Assembly (NCBI RefSeq): GCF_029853695.1
Contig: NZ_CP122537.1
Span: 2,253,501-2,317,500, forward strand
Length of the DNA stretch: 64,000 nucleotides
Reading direction: 5' to 3'
From: Jannaschia sp. GRR-S6-38
GTDB taxonomy: Bacteria; Pseudomonadota; Alphaproteobacteria; Rhodobacterales; Rhodobacteraceae
A program made the position numbers and the translations under genes. The notes beneath the pieces were generated by a model. It made no database searches. It had not been told where the DNA came from and was given only the letters and a program-made list of their open reading frames with translations. Each line of letters starts with the position of its first letter. Position 1 is the first letter of the stretch. Positions 45,049-53,090 of the stretch are shown one piece after another.

Positions 45049-45777
45049 TCAGAGAAGCGGGCGGCGCCTCTCGCCGTCCGGTTCCGTCAGGCCGATCCGC
45101 GCGAGGGTCTCCAGGTCGTTGATCTGCAGCATGCCGTCGCGCCAGACGGCGAGCTGACGTTCCCGGAACTTGGCCAGCGTCTTGTTCGTATGCACCAGCG
45201 ACAGGCCCAGACTGTCGGCCAGGTCCTGCTGGCGATAGGGCAACTGCATCCCGTTCTCGCCGACCAGGTGCAGCCCCGAGGCCCGGCCCCAGAGTCTCAC
45301 CAGCGCCCAGGCGACGGCCTGCTCGGCGTTGCGCTGACCCACCGTGGCCAGCGCCTCGCCTAGGAAATGCTCCTCCGAGGCGCCGATCCAGATCAGGTCG
45401 TAGCTGCGCGACGGCGCGTTCTTGAAGAAATCCCACAGCATCGCGCGATCGAACACGCAGAGCGTCATATGCGTCCGCGCCTCGACGGTGTGGCTCATCT
45501 CGCCCATGACAGCGGCCTGCAGGCCGATCAGGTCGCCGGGAAAGACGAAGCTCGTCACCTGCCGGCTGCCATTCTCCAGAAGCTTCATCCGCAGGCCCAT
45601 GCCTTCCAGCACCGTGAAGAGCTGCGCGGAATGTGCGCCCTCGGTCAGGATCGGCGTGCCCGGCTCGACGGTCATCTCGCCGACCTTGAACCGTTGCGTG
45701 CTCTGCACTTCCTGGTCGGACATTTCCTGGAACAGGGGCTGACTCCGAAGCGGGCAACTCTCGCAACGCGTGACCAT
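45049..45777 (-). CDS. Crp/Fnr-family transcription regulator
   Basis: A 242-residue Crp/Fnr regulator with an N-terminal cyclic-nucleotide-binding-like barrel (FPGDLIGLQAA) and a C-terminal winged helix whose recognition part includes YRQQDLADSLGLSLVHTNKTL. Cys5 and Cys8 (CESCPL) are the only N-terminal cysteines, so a full FNR four-Cys iron-sulfur site is not present. The effector is unknown. GAGGAA lies 6 bp before the ATG. A near-consensus EcfG element (CATT -10) lies upstream at leader distance. Confidence 0.88.
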   Translation of the reverse strand: MVTRCESCPLRSQPLFQEMSDQEVQSTQRFKVGEMTVEPGTPILTEGAHSAQLFTVLEGMGLRMKLLENGSRQVTSFVFPGDLIGLQAAVMGEMSHTVEARTHMTLCVFDRAMLWDFFKNAPSRSYDLIWIGASEEHFLGEALATVGQRNAEQAVAWALVRLWGRASGLHLVGENGMQLPYRQQDLADSLGLSLVHTNKTLAKFRERQLAVWRDGMLQINDLETLARIGLTEPDGERRRPLL

Positions 45778-45809
45778 CGATATTCCTCGCTTCGGCTATG
45801 TCACAGTTT

Positions 45810-45834
45810 AATGCCGTCTCGCCCGCAATGTTCC
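45810..45834 (-). promoter_or_regulatory. Possible EcfG-like promoter for the Crp/Fnr gene
   Basis: On the minus strand GGAAC (45834-45830), a 16-bp spacer and CATT (45813-45810), one base off the CGTT consensus. The leader would be about 26 nt. Reported as weak, because CATT was not seen with independent support. Confidence 0.3.
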
Positions 45835-45865
45835 ATGAGGTGCGCACCCTGACCGGAGTCGCGCC

Positions 45866-46201
45866 GTGAAATACGTCATCGATGCCGATAACGAGCTCGT
45901 GGCGCTCGACATGATCGAGCTGATCCGCAACAGCGAGCCGGATGTGGAAGTCATGCAGGTGCCCGACGTCGCGGCGCTGGAGCCGCTGCGCCCCGCGTGG
46001 TCGGGCGGGGTCTTCATCACCTCGCGCCCCTACGAGCAGATCGCGCAGGCCGAGAACGTCTCGCAATTCCTCGAGTCGGGCGGGCGCGTTGTCATCGTCG
46101 GGGACGTGCCACGACAAGAGGTTTCAATGCACTGGGTCTTTCTCGACAACCCGTTCAGCGAGACCGACTTCCTCAACGCGATCGCCCGCGCACTCGTCTG
46201 A
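45866..46201 (+). CDS. Degenerate receiver-like (pseudo-receiver) protein
   Basis: A 111-residue single-domain protein with the order of a CheY-like fold: KYVIDADNELVALDMIELI at the start, GGVFITSRPYEQ at the third strand, VVIVGD at the fourth and LDNPFSETDFLNAIARAL at the end. The usual acidic pair is replaced (DADN), the phospho-Asp on strand three is absent (GGVFITS), and the KPF lysine is Asn in DNPF. It is therefore probably unable to take a phosphoryl group. It is convergent to phyR, 54 bp away. I infer a possible protein-binding role in the stress pathway. Confidence 0.6.
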   Translation: MKYVIDADNELVALDMIELIRNSEPDVEVMQVPDVAALEPLRPAWSGGVFITSRPYEQIAQAENVSQFLESGGRVVIVGDVPRQEVSMHWVFLDNPFSETDFLNAIARALV

Positions 46202-46255
46202 GCGCGCGGTGGACCGGCAGATCGGGACGATAGAGAGTGCCGCGCGGGGTGCCGC

Positions 46256-47047
46256 TCAGGTCGTCAGGGTCTCGGTCGAGGAAAAGAACATCGCCTGGCT
46301 GACGGCCGAGCGGACCTGCTCCTGCGTATAGGGCTTGGCGATCATGAAGGCCGGCTCCTTGCGCTCGCCCGACAGCAGGCGCTCGGGGAAGGCGGTGATG
46401 AAGATGACCGGGCAACGGCCCAGATCGGTCATCACCTCGTTGACGGCCTCGATGCCGCTGGAATTGTCGGCGAGCTGGATGTCGGCCAGGATCAGGTCCG
46501 GCATCTCGGCGCGCGCCAGCTCGACCGCCTCGCGATGGGTGCGGGCGATGCCGGTGACCCGGTGACCCATCTCCGTGACCAGCGCCTCGATATCCATCGC
46601 GATGATCGACTCGTCCTCGATGATCATGACCTTGCCGGCCACCGCATCCGCCATCTCCTGGCGCGCGATCCCGACGAGCTCTTCGGCTTCGGTTTCGGGG
46701 ATCTGCATGATCTCGCCGACCTCCGCGAAGCTGAACTCCTCGACGGTGTGCAGCAGAAGCGCCTCGCGGGTGTTCGGCGTCAGGCGGGATAGGTGGTCCT
46801 GCGCGCGGCGGCGCGGGCCGTCTTCCTCGGCTTCGACGGTCGCGCCAGAGCTCGACCAGATCCCGTGAAACGTCTTGAAGAGCGCGACCTTCACCGAACT
46901 CGTCCCCTCGAGCGCCGAGCGGTCGGACAGGATCGCCTCCAACGTGGCGGCGGCGTAATTGTCCCCGCTCGTCTGCGCGCCGGTCATGGCCCGCGCGTAG
47001 CGGCGAAGGTAAGGCAGGGCCTTGCTGATCTCGGTGGTCGCGTCCAT
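46256..47047 (-). CDS. phyR: General stress response anti-anti-sigma factor PhyR
   Basis: A 263-residue PhyR. The N-terminal sigma-like domain (about residues 5-135) mimics EcfG, and the C-terminal receiver has the acidic pair Glu144-Asp145, the phospho-acceptor Asp189 (LILADIQL), Thr218 and Lys238 (AKPY). When phosphorylated it binds NepR and releases EcfG. The ATG at 47047 follows the start of a sequence conserved in PhyR. It is divergent from nepR-ecfG, with an EcfG-type promoter of its own, so it is likely autoregulated. Confidence 0.96.
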   Translation of the reverse strand: MDATTEISKALPYLRRYARAMTGAQTSGDNYAAATLEAILSDRSALEGTSSVKVALFKTFHGIWSSSGATVEAEEDGPRRRAQDHLSRLTPNTREALLLHTVEEFSFAEVGEIMQIPETEAEELVGIARQEMADAVAGKVMIIEDESIIAMDIEALVTEMGHRVTGIARTHREAVELARAEMPDLILADIQLADNSSGIEAVNEVMTDLGRCPVIFITAFPERLLSGERKEPAFMIAKPYTQEQVRSAVSQAMFFSSTETLTT

Positions 47048-47087
47048 GTGATCCCCCACGGTTCCGAAAGTCTTGAAGCTTTTCTGC

Positions 47088-47112
47088 GGAACAAACCGCA
47101 CGACATGACGTT
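47088..47112 (+). promoter_or_regulatory. EcfG promoter for nepR-ecfG
   Basis: GGAAC (47088-47092), a 16-bp spacer and CGTT (47109-47112), an exact match to the EcfG consensus. A start near 47119 gives a leader of about 36 nt to nepR. Autoregulation of nepR-ecfG by EcfG is usual in this group. Confidence 0.85.
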
Positions 47113-47119
47113 CTGTTCC
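47094..47119 (-). promoter_or_regulatory. EcfG-type promoter for phyR, overlapping the nepR promoter
   Basis: On the minus strand GGAAC (47119-47115), a 16-bp spacer and CGGTT (47098-47094). It overlaps the opposing nepR promoter almost entirely. The leader to the phyR ATG would be about 40 nt. Confidence 0.65.
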
Positions 47120-47154
47120 GGACCCGTTATGAAAAAAACACATTCGGGGTTGGG

Positions 47155-47358
47155 ATGCAGATGGTTCAGAACGACGATCACGGCAAGGATGACGCGAAGG
47201 CTGATCTGATCGATCAGAACCTTCGTCGCGTATACGATTCCGTCCTGTCCGAAGACGTTCCTGACCGTTTCGCGAAGTTGCTTGCCCAGTTGCAGGCCGG
47301 CGAAGTGCCTTCCAGCGATACCGATGATGAGCACGGCCCGGAAGGGAACGACGAATGA
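47155..47358 (+). CDS. nepR: Anti-sigma factor NepR
   Basis: A 67-residue NepR, which sequesters EcfG until phosphorylated PhyR removes it. The core LIDQNLRRVYDSVLSEDVP followed by DRFAKLLAQLQ is the NepR consensus with its two helices. The acidic tail is typical. The start is ATG at 47155 (a second ATG two codons later is possible). Its stop overlaps the ecfG start (ATGA), so the two are coupled in translation. Confidence 0.94.
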   Translation: MQMVQNDDHGKDDAKADLIDQNLRRVYDSVLSEDVPDRFAKLLAQLQAGEVPSSDTDDEHGPEGNDE

Positions 47359-47912
47359 GCCATCCCGATCCCCGGGACGAGTTGGTCGAGCACCTTCCCG
47401 CCATGCGCGCCTTCGCCGTCTCCTTGACGCGGAACGCGGCGCTGGCCGACGACATGGTGCAGGACAGCCTGGTCAAGGCCTGGTCCAATCTCGACAAGTT
47501 CCAGGCCGGCACGAACATGCGCGCCTGGCTCTTCACGATCCTGCGCAATACCTATTACTCGAACCGCCGCAAGGCCAAGCGCGAGGTGCCGGACACCGAC
47601 GGCGCGATCACGGCCAGCCTGTCGCGCAAGCCCGATCATGACGGGCGCCTCAACATGATGGATTTCGAGGTGGCCTTCGCCAAGCTTCCCGAGGAGCAGC
47701 GCGAGGCGCTGGTGCTCGTCGGGGCGTCGGGGTTCGCCTATGAAGAGGCGGCGGCGACCTGCGGGGTCGCGGTCGGCACGATCAAGAGTCGGGTCAATCG
47801 CGGCCGCGCCAAGTTGGTCGAATTGATGCAGATGTCCGATGACGAGGCCTTCGAACTGACGGACTCGGCCACGATGGCTGTGGTGGCTTCGGCGCATAAC
47901 GGCAACATGTAA
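47355..47912 (+). CDS. ecfG: General stress sigma factor EcfG
   Basis: A 185-residue extracytoplasmic-function sigma factor of the EcfG (ECF15) type. Region 2 includes ADDMVQDSLVKAWSNLDKF and region 4 includes LPEEQREALVLVGASGF and GTIKSRVNRGRAKL. It directs RNA polymerase to GGAAC-N16/17-CGTT promoters. It is coupled to nepR by ATGA and is followed with zero spacing by the histidine kinase gene. Confidence 0.95.
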   Translation: MSHPDPRDELVEHLPAMRAFAVSLTRNAALADDMVQDSLVKAWSNLDKFQAGTNMRAWLFTILRNTYYSNRRKAKREVPDTDGAITASLSRKPDHDGRLNMMDFEVAFAKLPEEQREALVLVGASGFAYEEAAATCGVAVGTIKSRVNRGRAKLVELMQMSDDEAFELTDSATMAVVASAHNGNM

Positions 47913-49625
47913 ATGCGACAGCTGACGTTCGGCGGTCGCAGCCTGACGCTCCGGGTTCTTGCGCTTCTGTCGCTCGCGCTGTTGCCGCTGGGGTCGATTG
48001 CCGTTTGGCAATCGAACCGCGTGGCCGAGCAGGTCGCGGGCGAGCGTCGCCTCGCCCTTCTGCTGATCACCGAACGCGCCGCCAATCCCTTGCAGGCGGT
48101 GGCCCAGCGCGGGTTCGGCGCCGCACGCGCCCTCGGCGCCTCCCTTCTGCTCGGCAACGAGGACGTGGGACGTTGCGAGGCGCGGATCGAGCGCATGCTC
48201 CGGCAGGCGCAAAGCTATCTTTTCGTTCTCGTGACCGATGCCGAGGGCAAGGTTGTCTGCGCCGCCGCGCGCGACGATGCCGCGGGGCCCTTGCCCGAAG
48301 CGCTGGAGCTGCCGCGCGGCGCGTCGTTTCCTTCCATCCTCAATGCCAAGACCGAGAACGTGCCCGAACCGGTGGTCATCATCTCCGAGCCGGTTCGCGA
48401 CGACGGCGGCACGGTGGTCGGCGCGATCTCCCTCGGGGTGCCGAAACGTAGCCTTGCCGCCCCGGCCGGCGAACTGCCGACCGAGGATCCGCTGGCGCTT
48501 CTGACCTTCAACGCGCGCGGCGAGGTGCTGACCAGCTCGACCCCGCCGGACGCCATCCGCGCCGCCCTGCCGCGCGACGTCTCGCTCGCGGCGCTGTCCG
48601 ACGGGCCGGCGCAGGTCTTCGCCGGGCCCGACGGGGATGGCATCACGCGCGCCTTCGCCGTCGTGCCGCTGGTCCCCGGCGTGGCCTACGCGATGACGAC
48701 CTGGCCGCAGTATGCGCTGGTGGCGACGGGGCTGCAGCGGCTTCTGGCGACCTCGCTTTTGCCCATAATGATGTGGCTGGCCACGCTCTTCGTGGCCTTT
48801 GTCGCGCTGGACCGGCTGATCATCCGCCACATCCGCGGCCTGTCGCGCCAGATGCGGACCTTCGCGCGCACGCGCCGCCTGATCGGCAAGCCGGTTCTGG
48901 CCAAGGCGGGCGCCGATCTAGCCCGGATCGAGACCGATTTCCGCGAGATGGCCCATGCCATCCTGCAGGACGAGGCGCGGCTGGAGAACAACCTCCATGA
49001 GAAGAACGTCCTGCTGAAGGAAGTGCACCACCGGGTGAAGAACAACCTGCAGCTGATCACCTCGATCATGAACATGCAGATGCGCAAGAGCAGCTCGGAG
49101 GAGACGCGCACGACGCTGCGCCGCCTGCAGGAGCGGGTGCTGACGTTGGCCTCGGTGCATCGCACGCTCTACCGCTCCTCGGACATGAACCGCATCGACG
49201 CGGGCGTCCTCGTCTGCGAACTGGCCAACCAGCTCGTCGCGATGTCCGATCGCGCCGCCACGTTGCGGCTGGAATGCGAGGCCGAGAGCATCCAGCTTTT
49301 CCCCGACCAGGCCGTGCCCCTCAGCATGCTGTGCAGCGAGGCGGTGACCAACGCCGCGCGCTTCGCCGGGGTCGATGCCACCGGCGTCGGGCGCATTCGG
49401 CTGGAGCTGACGCGCACCTCCGAGGAGGAAGGCTGCCTGACCGTCGTCTCGACGCTCGGGTCCGAGCGCACGGCGAGCCCGTCGCAGGGCCTCGGCGCGC
49501 AGCTCATCCGCGCCTTCGAGAGCCAGCTCTCCGGCTCGCTCGACATGGGCGTGGAGGGCGACAGCTACCGCGTCCGCATCATCTTCCCGATCCGGTCCTT
49601 CGAGGCCGAGACGCGGGACTATTGA
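47913..49625 (+). CDS. GSR-associated sensor histidine kinase (HisKA_2 type)
   Basis: A 570-residue kinase with helices at about 13-33 and 272-298 and a periplasmic sensor domain between, then a HisKA_2 dimerisation domain with the phospho-His in EVHHRVKNNLQ (His372/373). The catalytic domain has a recognisable N-box (CSEAVTNAA, Glu476 and Asn480). The expected G1 box DxGxG is replaced by VVSTLGSE (511-518), so ATP binding may be weakened. It directly follows ecfG, which implies it feeds PhyR, as seen for PhyK-type kinases. Confidence 0.9.
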   Translation: MRQLTFGGRSLTLRVLALLSLALLPLGSIAVWQSNRVAEQVAGERRLALLLITERAANPLQAVAQRGFGAARALGASLLLGNEDVGRCEARIERMLRQAQSYLFVLVTDAEGKVVCAAARDDAAGPLPEALELPRGASFPSILNAKTENVPEPVVIISEPVRDDGGTVVGAISLGVPKRSLAAPAGELPTEDPLALLTFNARGEVLTSSTPPDAIRAALPRDVSLAALSDGPAQVFAGPDGDGITRAFAVVPLVPGVAYAMTTWPQYALVATGLQRLLATSLLPIMMWLATLFVAFVALDRLIIRHIRGLSRQMRTFARTRRLIGKPVLAKAGADLARIETDFREMAHAILQDEARLENNLHEKNVLLKEVHHRVKNNLQLITSIMNMQMRKSSSEETRTTLRRLQERVLTLASVHRTLYRSSDMNRIDAGVLVCELANQLVAMSDRAATLRLECEAESIQLFPDQAVPLSMLCSEAVTNAARFAGVDATGVGRIRLELTRTSEEEGCLTVVSTLGSERTASPSQGLGAQLIRAFESQLSGSLDMGVEGDSYRVRIIFPIRSFEAETRDY

Positions 49626-49626
49626 G

Positions 49627-51216
49627 ATGGGTTGGCGCGCCCGCCCCGAAGCCCCGCCGGCCCGAGACGGTCCCGCGGATGCCGATATCGACCTCTTCAT
49701 CACCGCCGCCGAGGCCTATCCCGCCTTCGAGCGCGTGGTGCTCGGCGCGACGCGCGAGATCGTCGCGGGTTTCCGGATCTTCGATTTCTCGACCCGGCTG
49801 CGCAGCGAGCAGGCCCGCTCGCTGGGCGAGGACTGGTTCGACCTGATCCTGCACAAGCTGCGCGAGGGCGTATCCTTCCGCCTGGTCCTGTCGGATTTCG
49901 ACCCCATCGTCGCGACCGAGTTGCATGGGCTGACCTGGCGCTCGATGCGCATGGCCGCCGCGTTGGCCGAACTGGCCGGGCCGGACGCGCGGATCGAAGT
50001 GACGGCCTCGCTGCACCCGGCCGCGGTCGGGGTGGTGGCGAAACTCGCGCTCTGGCCGCGGGTGCACGGGCTGATGGACGGCCGCCTGCGCGAGGTCCAG
50101 CGCAAGGGCGACCGGTCCCTGTCGCGCTTCCTCGCCCGGCATCCGCATTTCGCCTCCCTGCTGGCGCGGACCGGCGGGCGGCTGCGTCCCCGCGTCTGGC
50201 CGCTGCCGTCGCTCTGGCCGGTGACGCATCACCAGAAGACGGCAGTGATCGATGGCGAATGGCTCTATATCGGAGGGCTCGACCTGAACGAGCGGCGCTG
50301 GGACACGCCGGACCATGTCGAGCGGTCCGAGGAGACCTGGCACGACATCCAGATCCTCGTGCGCGACGCCGACCGGGCTGCCGCCGTCGCCACCCATCTG
50401 GGCGAGCTGGGCGACGTGATCGGCGGCGACCGTGAGGCGAGCGATCTGGACGGACGGGTGCTGCGCACCCTGTCGGCCAAGCCCAAGGGCCGCCCGTCGA
50501 TCCTGGCGCCCAATCCCGTCCGGCGCGAGATCGAGGCCGTGCTTCTGGCGGAGATCGCGCAGGCCGAGCGCCTGATCTATATCGAGACGCAGTACCTGCG
50601 GGACCGGCGCATCGCCCGCGCGCTGGCGGCGCGCGCCGCCGCGGCCCCAGGGCTGGAGCTGATGCTGATCCTGCCCGCCGCCCCCGAGGACGTGGCCTTC
50701 CAGGGCACCACGCGCAGCGACGCGCGTTTCGGCGAATTCCTCCAGGCGTCCTGCATCCGCAAGCTGCGCCGCGCCTTCCGCGGGCGGCTCTTCGTCGGCG
50801 CCCCGGTCCAGCCCGAGGTCGCGCAGGGTGGCGGCCGGTCGGTGCTGCACGGCGCGCCGATGATCTACGTCCATGCGAAGGTCTGCGTGATCGATGCGCG
50901 GGTCGCGATCGTCGGCAGCGCGAACCTGAACGGCCGGAGCCTGCGCTGGGACACCGAGCTCGCGATCCCGCTCCGCGATCCCGCGACGGTGCGGCGCCTG
51001 CGCGACCGGTGCTTGCGCAACTGGCTAGGGACCGACCTGACGGAGGACGGCGCGCTGATCGATCCCGACCGCACGGTCCGGGCTTGGCAGCGGCAGGCGC
51101 TGGTCAATGCCCGCGCCCATCCCGACGAGCGGGTGGGCTTTCTCGTCCCCTACCTGACCGCGCCGGCCAAGCGGTTCGGGCGCGACCTGCCGGCGGTCCC
51201 CGACGAGATGGTCTGA
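49627..51216 (+). CDS. Phospholipase D-family protein
   Basis: A 529-residue protein with two HKD motifs, HHQKTAVIDGEWLY (His202, Lys204, Asp209) and VHAKVCVIDARVAIVGSAN (near residue 418), so a PLD-superfamily phosphodiesterase or phosphatidyltransferase. No signal peptide is visible. It starts 1 bp after the kinase stop and ends the nepR-ecfG-kinase operon. The substrate is unknown, most likely a phospholipid. Membrane remodelling in stress is an inference. Confidence 0.9.
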   Translation: MGWRARPEAPPARDGPADADIDLFITAAEAYPAFERVVLGATREIVAGFRIFDFSTRLRSEQARSLGEDWFDLILHKLREGVSFRLVLSDFDPIVATELHGLTWRSMRMAAALAELAGPDARIEVTASLHPAAVGVVAKLALWPRVHGLMDGRLREVQRKGDRSLSRFLARHPHFASLLARTGGRLRPRVWPLPSLWPVTHHQKTAVIDGEWLYIGGLDLNERRWDTPDHVERSEETWHDIQILVRDADRAAAVATHLGELGDVIGGDREASDLDGRVLRTLSAKPKGRPSILAPNPVRREIEAVLLAEIAQAERLIYIETQYLRDRRIARALAARAAAAPGLELMLILPAAPEDVAFQGTTRSDARFGEFLQASCIRKLRRAFRGRLFVGAPVQPEVAQGGGRSVLHGAPMIYVHAKVCVIDARVAIVGSANLNGRSLRWDTELAIPLRDPATVRRLRDRCLRNWLGTDLTEDGALIDPDRTVRAWQRQALVNARAHPDERVGFLVPYLTAPAKRFGRDLPAVPDEMV

Positions 51217-51255
51217 GCCGCGCCGCCCGCCGATCGCGCGGAATCGCCGCAGGCC

Positions 51256-51281
51256 GGAACGGCCCGGCCCCGTGGTCCGTT
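51256..51281 (+). promoter_or_regulatory. EcfG promoter for the 56-aa membrane protein
   Basis: GGAAC (51256-51260), a 17-bp spacer and CGTT (51278-51281), an exact consensus match between the PLD gene and the small gene. A start near 51288 leaves a 20-nt leader with AGGAG before the ATG. Confidence 0.75.
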
Positions 51282-51307
51282 GACCCGGTGAATAACAGGA
51301 GACTGCC

Positions 51308-51478
51308 ATGAGTACCGAATTCCTGATCCCCGCACTGGCCCTCGCGACGCTGGGCCTGGTCATCATCTTCGCCATCCGCTCGCGCTCGAAGGTCGAGGAG
51401 GAGCGTCACGATCCCGACGCGCCGAAATCGGCCCTGGCCAAGGACGGCCCGACGGGCAAGATCGACGAGCGTCTCTGA
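51308..51478 (+). CDS. 56-aa single-TM stress-associated protein, unknown
   Basis: A 56-residue protein (MSTEFLIPALALATLG, then IIFAIRSRSKVEEERHD and a DERL ending) with one N-terminal helix of about 20 residues and a charged cytoplasmic tail. It has AGGAG 7 bp before the ATG, an exact EcfG promoter upstream and a strong rho-independent terminator 42 bp after the stop, so it is a self-contained monocistronic gene. It is short enough to be missed by default length cut-offs. No family is recognised. Confidence 0.75.
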   Translation: MSTEFLIPALALATLGLVIIFAIRSRSKVEEERHDPDAPKSALAKDGPTGKIDERL

Positions 51479-51520
51479 CGCCAGCGTGCCGCGGCCGGGT
51501 CCGGTCGCACGATAGATAGA

Positions 51521-51551
51521 GGGCTCCGCCAGATGGTCGGAGCCCTTTTTT
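51521..51551 (+). terminator. Rho-independent terminator
   Basis: A perfect 8-bp stem GGGCTCCG/CGGAGCCC with a nine-base loop, followed by six T. It ends transcription from the small EcfG-controlled gene and insulates the downstream ATP-grasp operon. Confidence 0.9.
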
Positions 51552-51662
51552 CATGCGCAACCATCGCGACTTTCGCCATCTTGTCAGGCGCTTGACGGCT
51601 TCGTGTGGGTGACGCCCGCAACCCGTTTGCGCTTTCCCGCGAAACCGCCCATCGTCCCGGCC

Positions 51663-53090
51663 ATGAGCGATGCGACCAATTTCGACGAGATGCGTTTCCC
51701 CGACGGACGCGTCCGCGAGGCCTACGAGGCCTTCGAGCGCTGGTTTTCGGCGGAGAGCGCCGGCGACCTGCGCGCCAAGGCGCGCGAGGCCGAGGCGGTG
51801 TTCCGGCTGACCGGCATCACGTTCAACGTCTACGGCGACGCGGAGGCGGGCGAGCGGCTGATCCCCTTCGACATCGTTCCGCGCATCATCGCCGCGCGCG
51901 AATGGAAGCGCTTGTCGAAAGGCATCGAGCAGCGCGTCCGCGCGCTCAACGCCTTCCTGCACGATATCCACCACCGCCAGGAGATCATCCGCGCCGGCCG
52001 GCTGCCCTACGAGATGCTGGCCCGCAACGACGCCTATCTGCCGCAGATGATCGGGGTCGAGCCGCCGGGCGGCGTCTATACCCATATCGTCGGCATCGAC
52101 CTGGTGCGGACGGGCCCCGACCAGTTCTACGTGCTGGAGGACAACGCCCGCACGCCGTCCGGCGTCAGCTACATGCTGGAAAACCGCGAGACGATGCTGA
52201 ACATGTTCCCCGAGCTGTTCCAGCAGAACCGCGTCCAGCGCGTCAGCCAGTATCCGCAGCGCCTGCATTCCAGCCTCGCCGCCTGCGCCCCGCCCGCCTG
52301 TTCGGGCGAGCCGACGGTGGCCGTGCTGACGCCCGGCATCCACAACTCCGCCTATTACGAGCACAGCTTCCTCGCCGACGAGATGGGCGTGGAGCTGGTC
52401 GAGGGGCACGATCTGCGGGTGGTGGACGGGCGCGTCGCGATGCGGACGACCCGCGGCTACCAGCCGATCGACGTGCTCTACCGCCGCGTGGACGACGATT
52501 TCCTCGATCCGTTGAACTTCAATCCGGATTCCATGCTGGGCGTGCCCGGCATCTTCGACGTCTATCGTGCGGGCGGCATCACCATCGCCAACGCGCCGGG
52601 CACCGGCGTGGCCGACGACAAGGCGATCTACAGCTACATGCCCGAGATCGTGGAGTTCTACACCGGCGAGAAACCGATGCTGGAAAACGTGCCTACCTGG
52701 CGCTGCTCGGATCCCGACAGCCTCGGCCATGTGCTCGACAATCTCGAGGAGCTGGTCGTGAAGGAGGTCCACGGCTCGGGCGGCTACGGCATGCTGATCG
52801 GGCCGACCGCGTCGAAGAAGGACATCCGCGAATTCCGCAAGAAGCTGGAGGCCCGGCCCGGCAATTACATCGCCCAGCCGACGCTCGCGCTCTCGACGGT
52901 GCCGATCTTCGTCAAGAACGGCCTGGCGCCGCGCCACGTGGATCTGCGGCCCTTCGTTCTCGTCTCGCCCGACGGGGTCGAGATCACGCCGGGCGGGCTG
53001 ACGCGCGTGGCGCTCAAGAAGGGGTCGCTGGTGGTGAATTCCTCGCAGGGCGGAGGCACCAAGGACACCTGGGTGCTGGAGGACGAGTGA
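51663..53090 (+). CDS. Circularly permuted ATP-grasp protein (DUF404/DUF407 type)
   Basis: A 475-residue ATP-grasp enzyme of the circularly permuted family. The segments RPFVLVSPDGVEITPGGLTR and VNSSQGGGTKDTW near the C-terminus and the GVDLVRTGPDQFYVLEDNARTP-like region (about residues 140-165) are hallmarks. The family is predicted to form amide or peptide bonds. It is followed with TGATG overlap by the alpha-E gene. I chose ATG at 51663. The promoter of this operon was not found. No EcfG element is present, unlike for the Anbu gene. Confidence 0.9.
   Translation: MSDATNFDEMRFPDGRVREAYEAFERWFSAESAGDLRAKAREAEAVFRLTGITFNVYGDAEAGERLIPFDIVPRIIAAREWKRLSKGIEQRVRALNAFLHDIHHRQEIIRAGRLPYEMLARNDAYLPQMIGVEPPGGVYTHIVGIDLVRTGPDQFYVLEDNARTPSGVSYMLENRETMLNMFPELFQQNRVQRVSQYPQRLHSSLAACAPPACSGEPTVAVLTPGIHNSAYYEHSFLADEMGVELVEGHDLRVVDGRVAMRTTRGYQPIDVLYRRVDDDFLDPLNFNPDSMLGVPGIFDVYRAGGITIANAPGTGVADDKAIYSYMPEIVEFYTGEKPMLENVPTWRCSDPDSLGHVLDNLEELVVKEVHGSGGYGMLIGPTASKKDIREFRKKLEARPGNYIAQPTLALSTVPIFVKNGLAPRHVDLRPFVLVSPDGVEITPGGLTRVALKKGSLVVNSSQGGGTKDTWVLEDE

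Noticed and set aside
45049..45777. Call as FnrL or another oxygen-sensing Fnr
   Set aside because: Only Cys5 and Cys8 are in place N-terminally. A [4Fe-4S] Fnr needs four Cys ligands in a set pattern.
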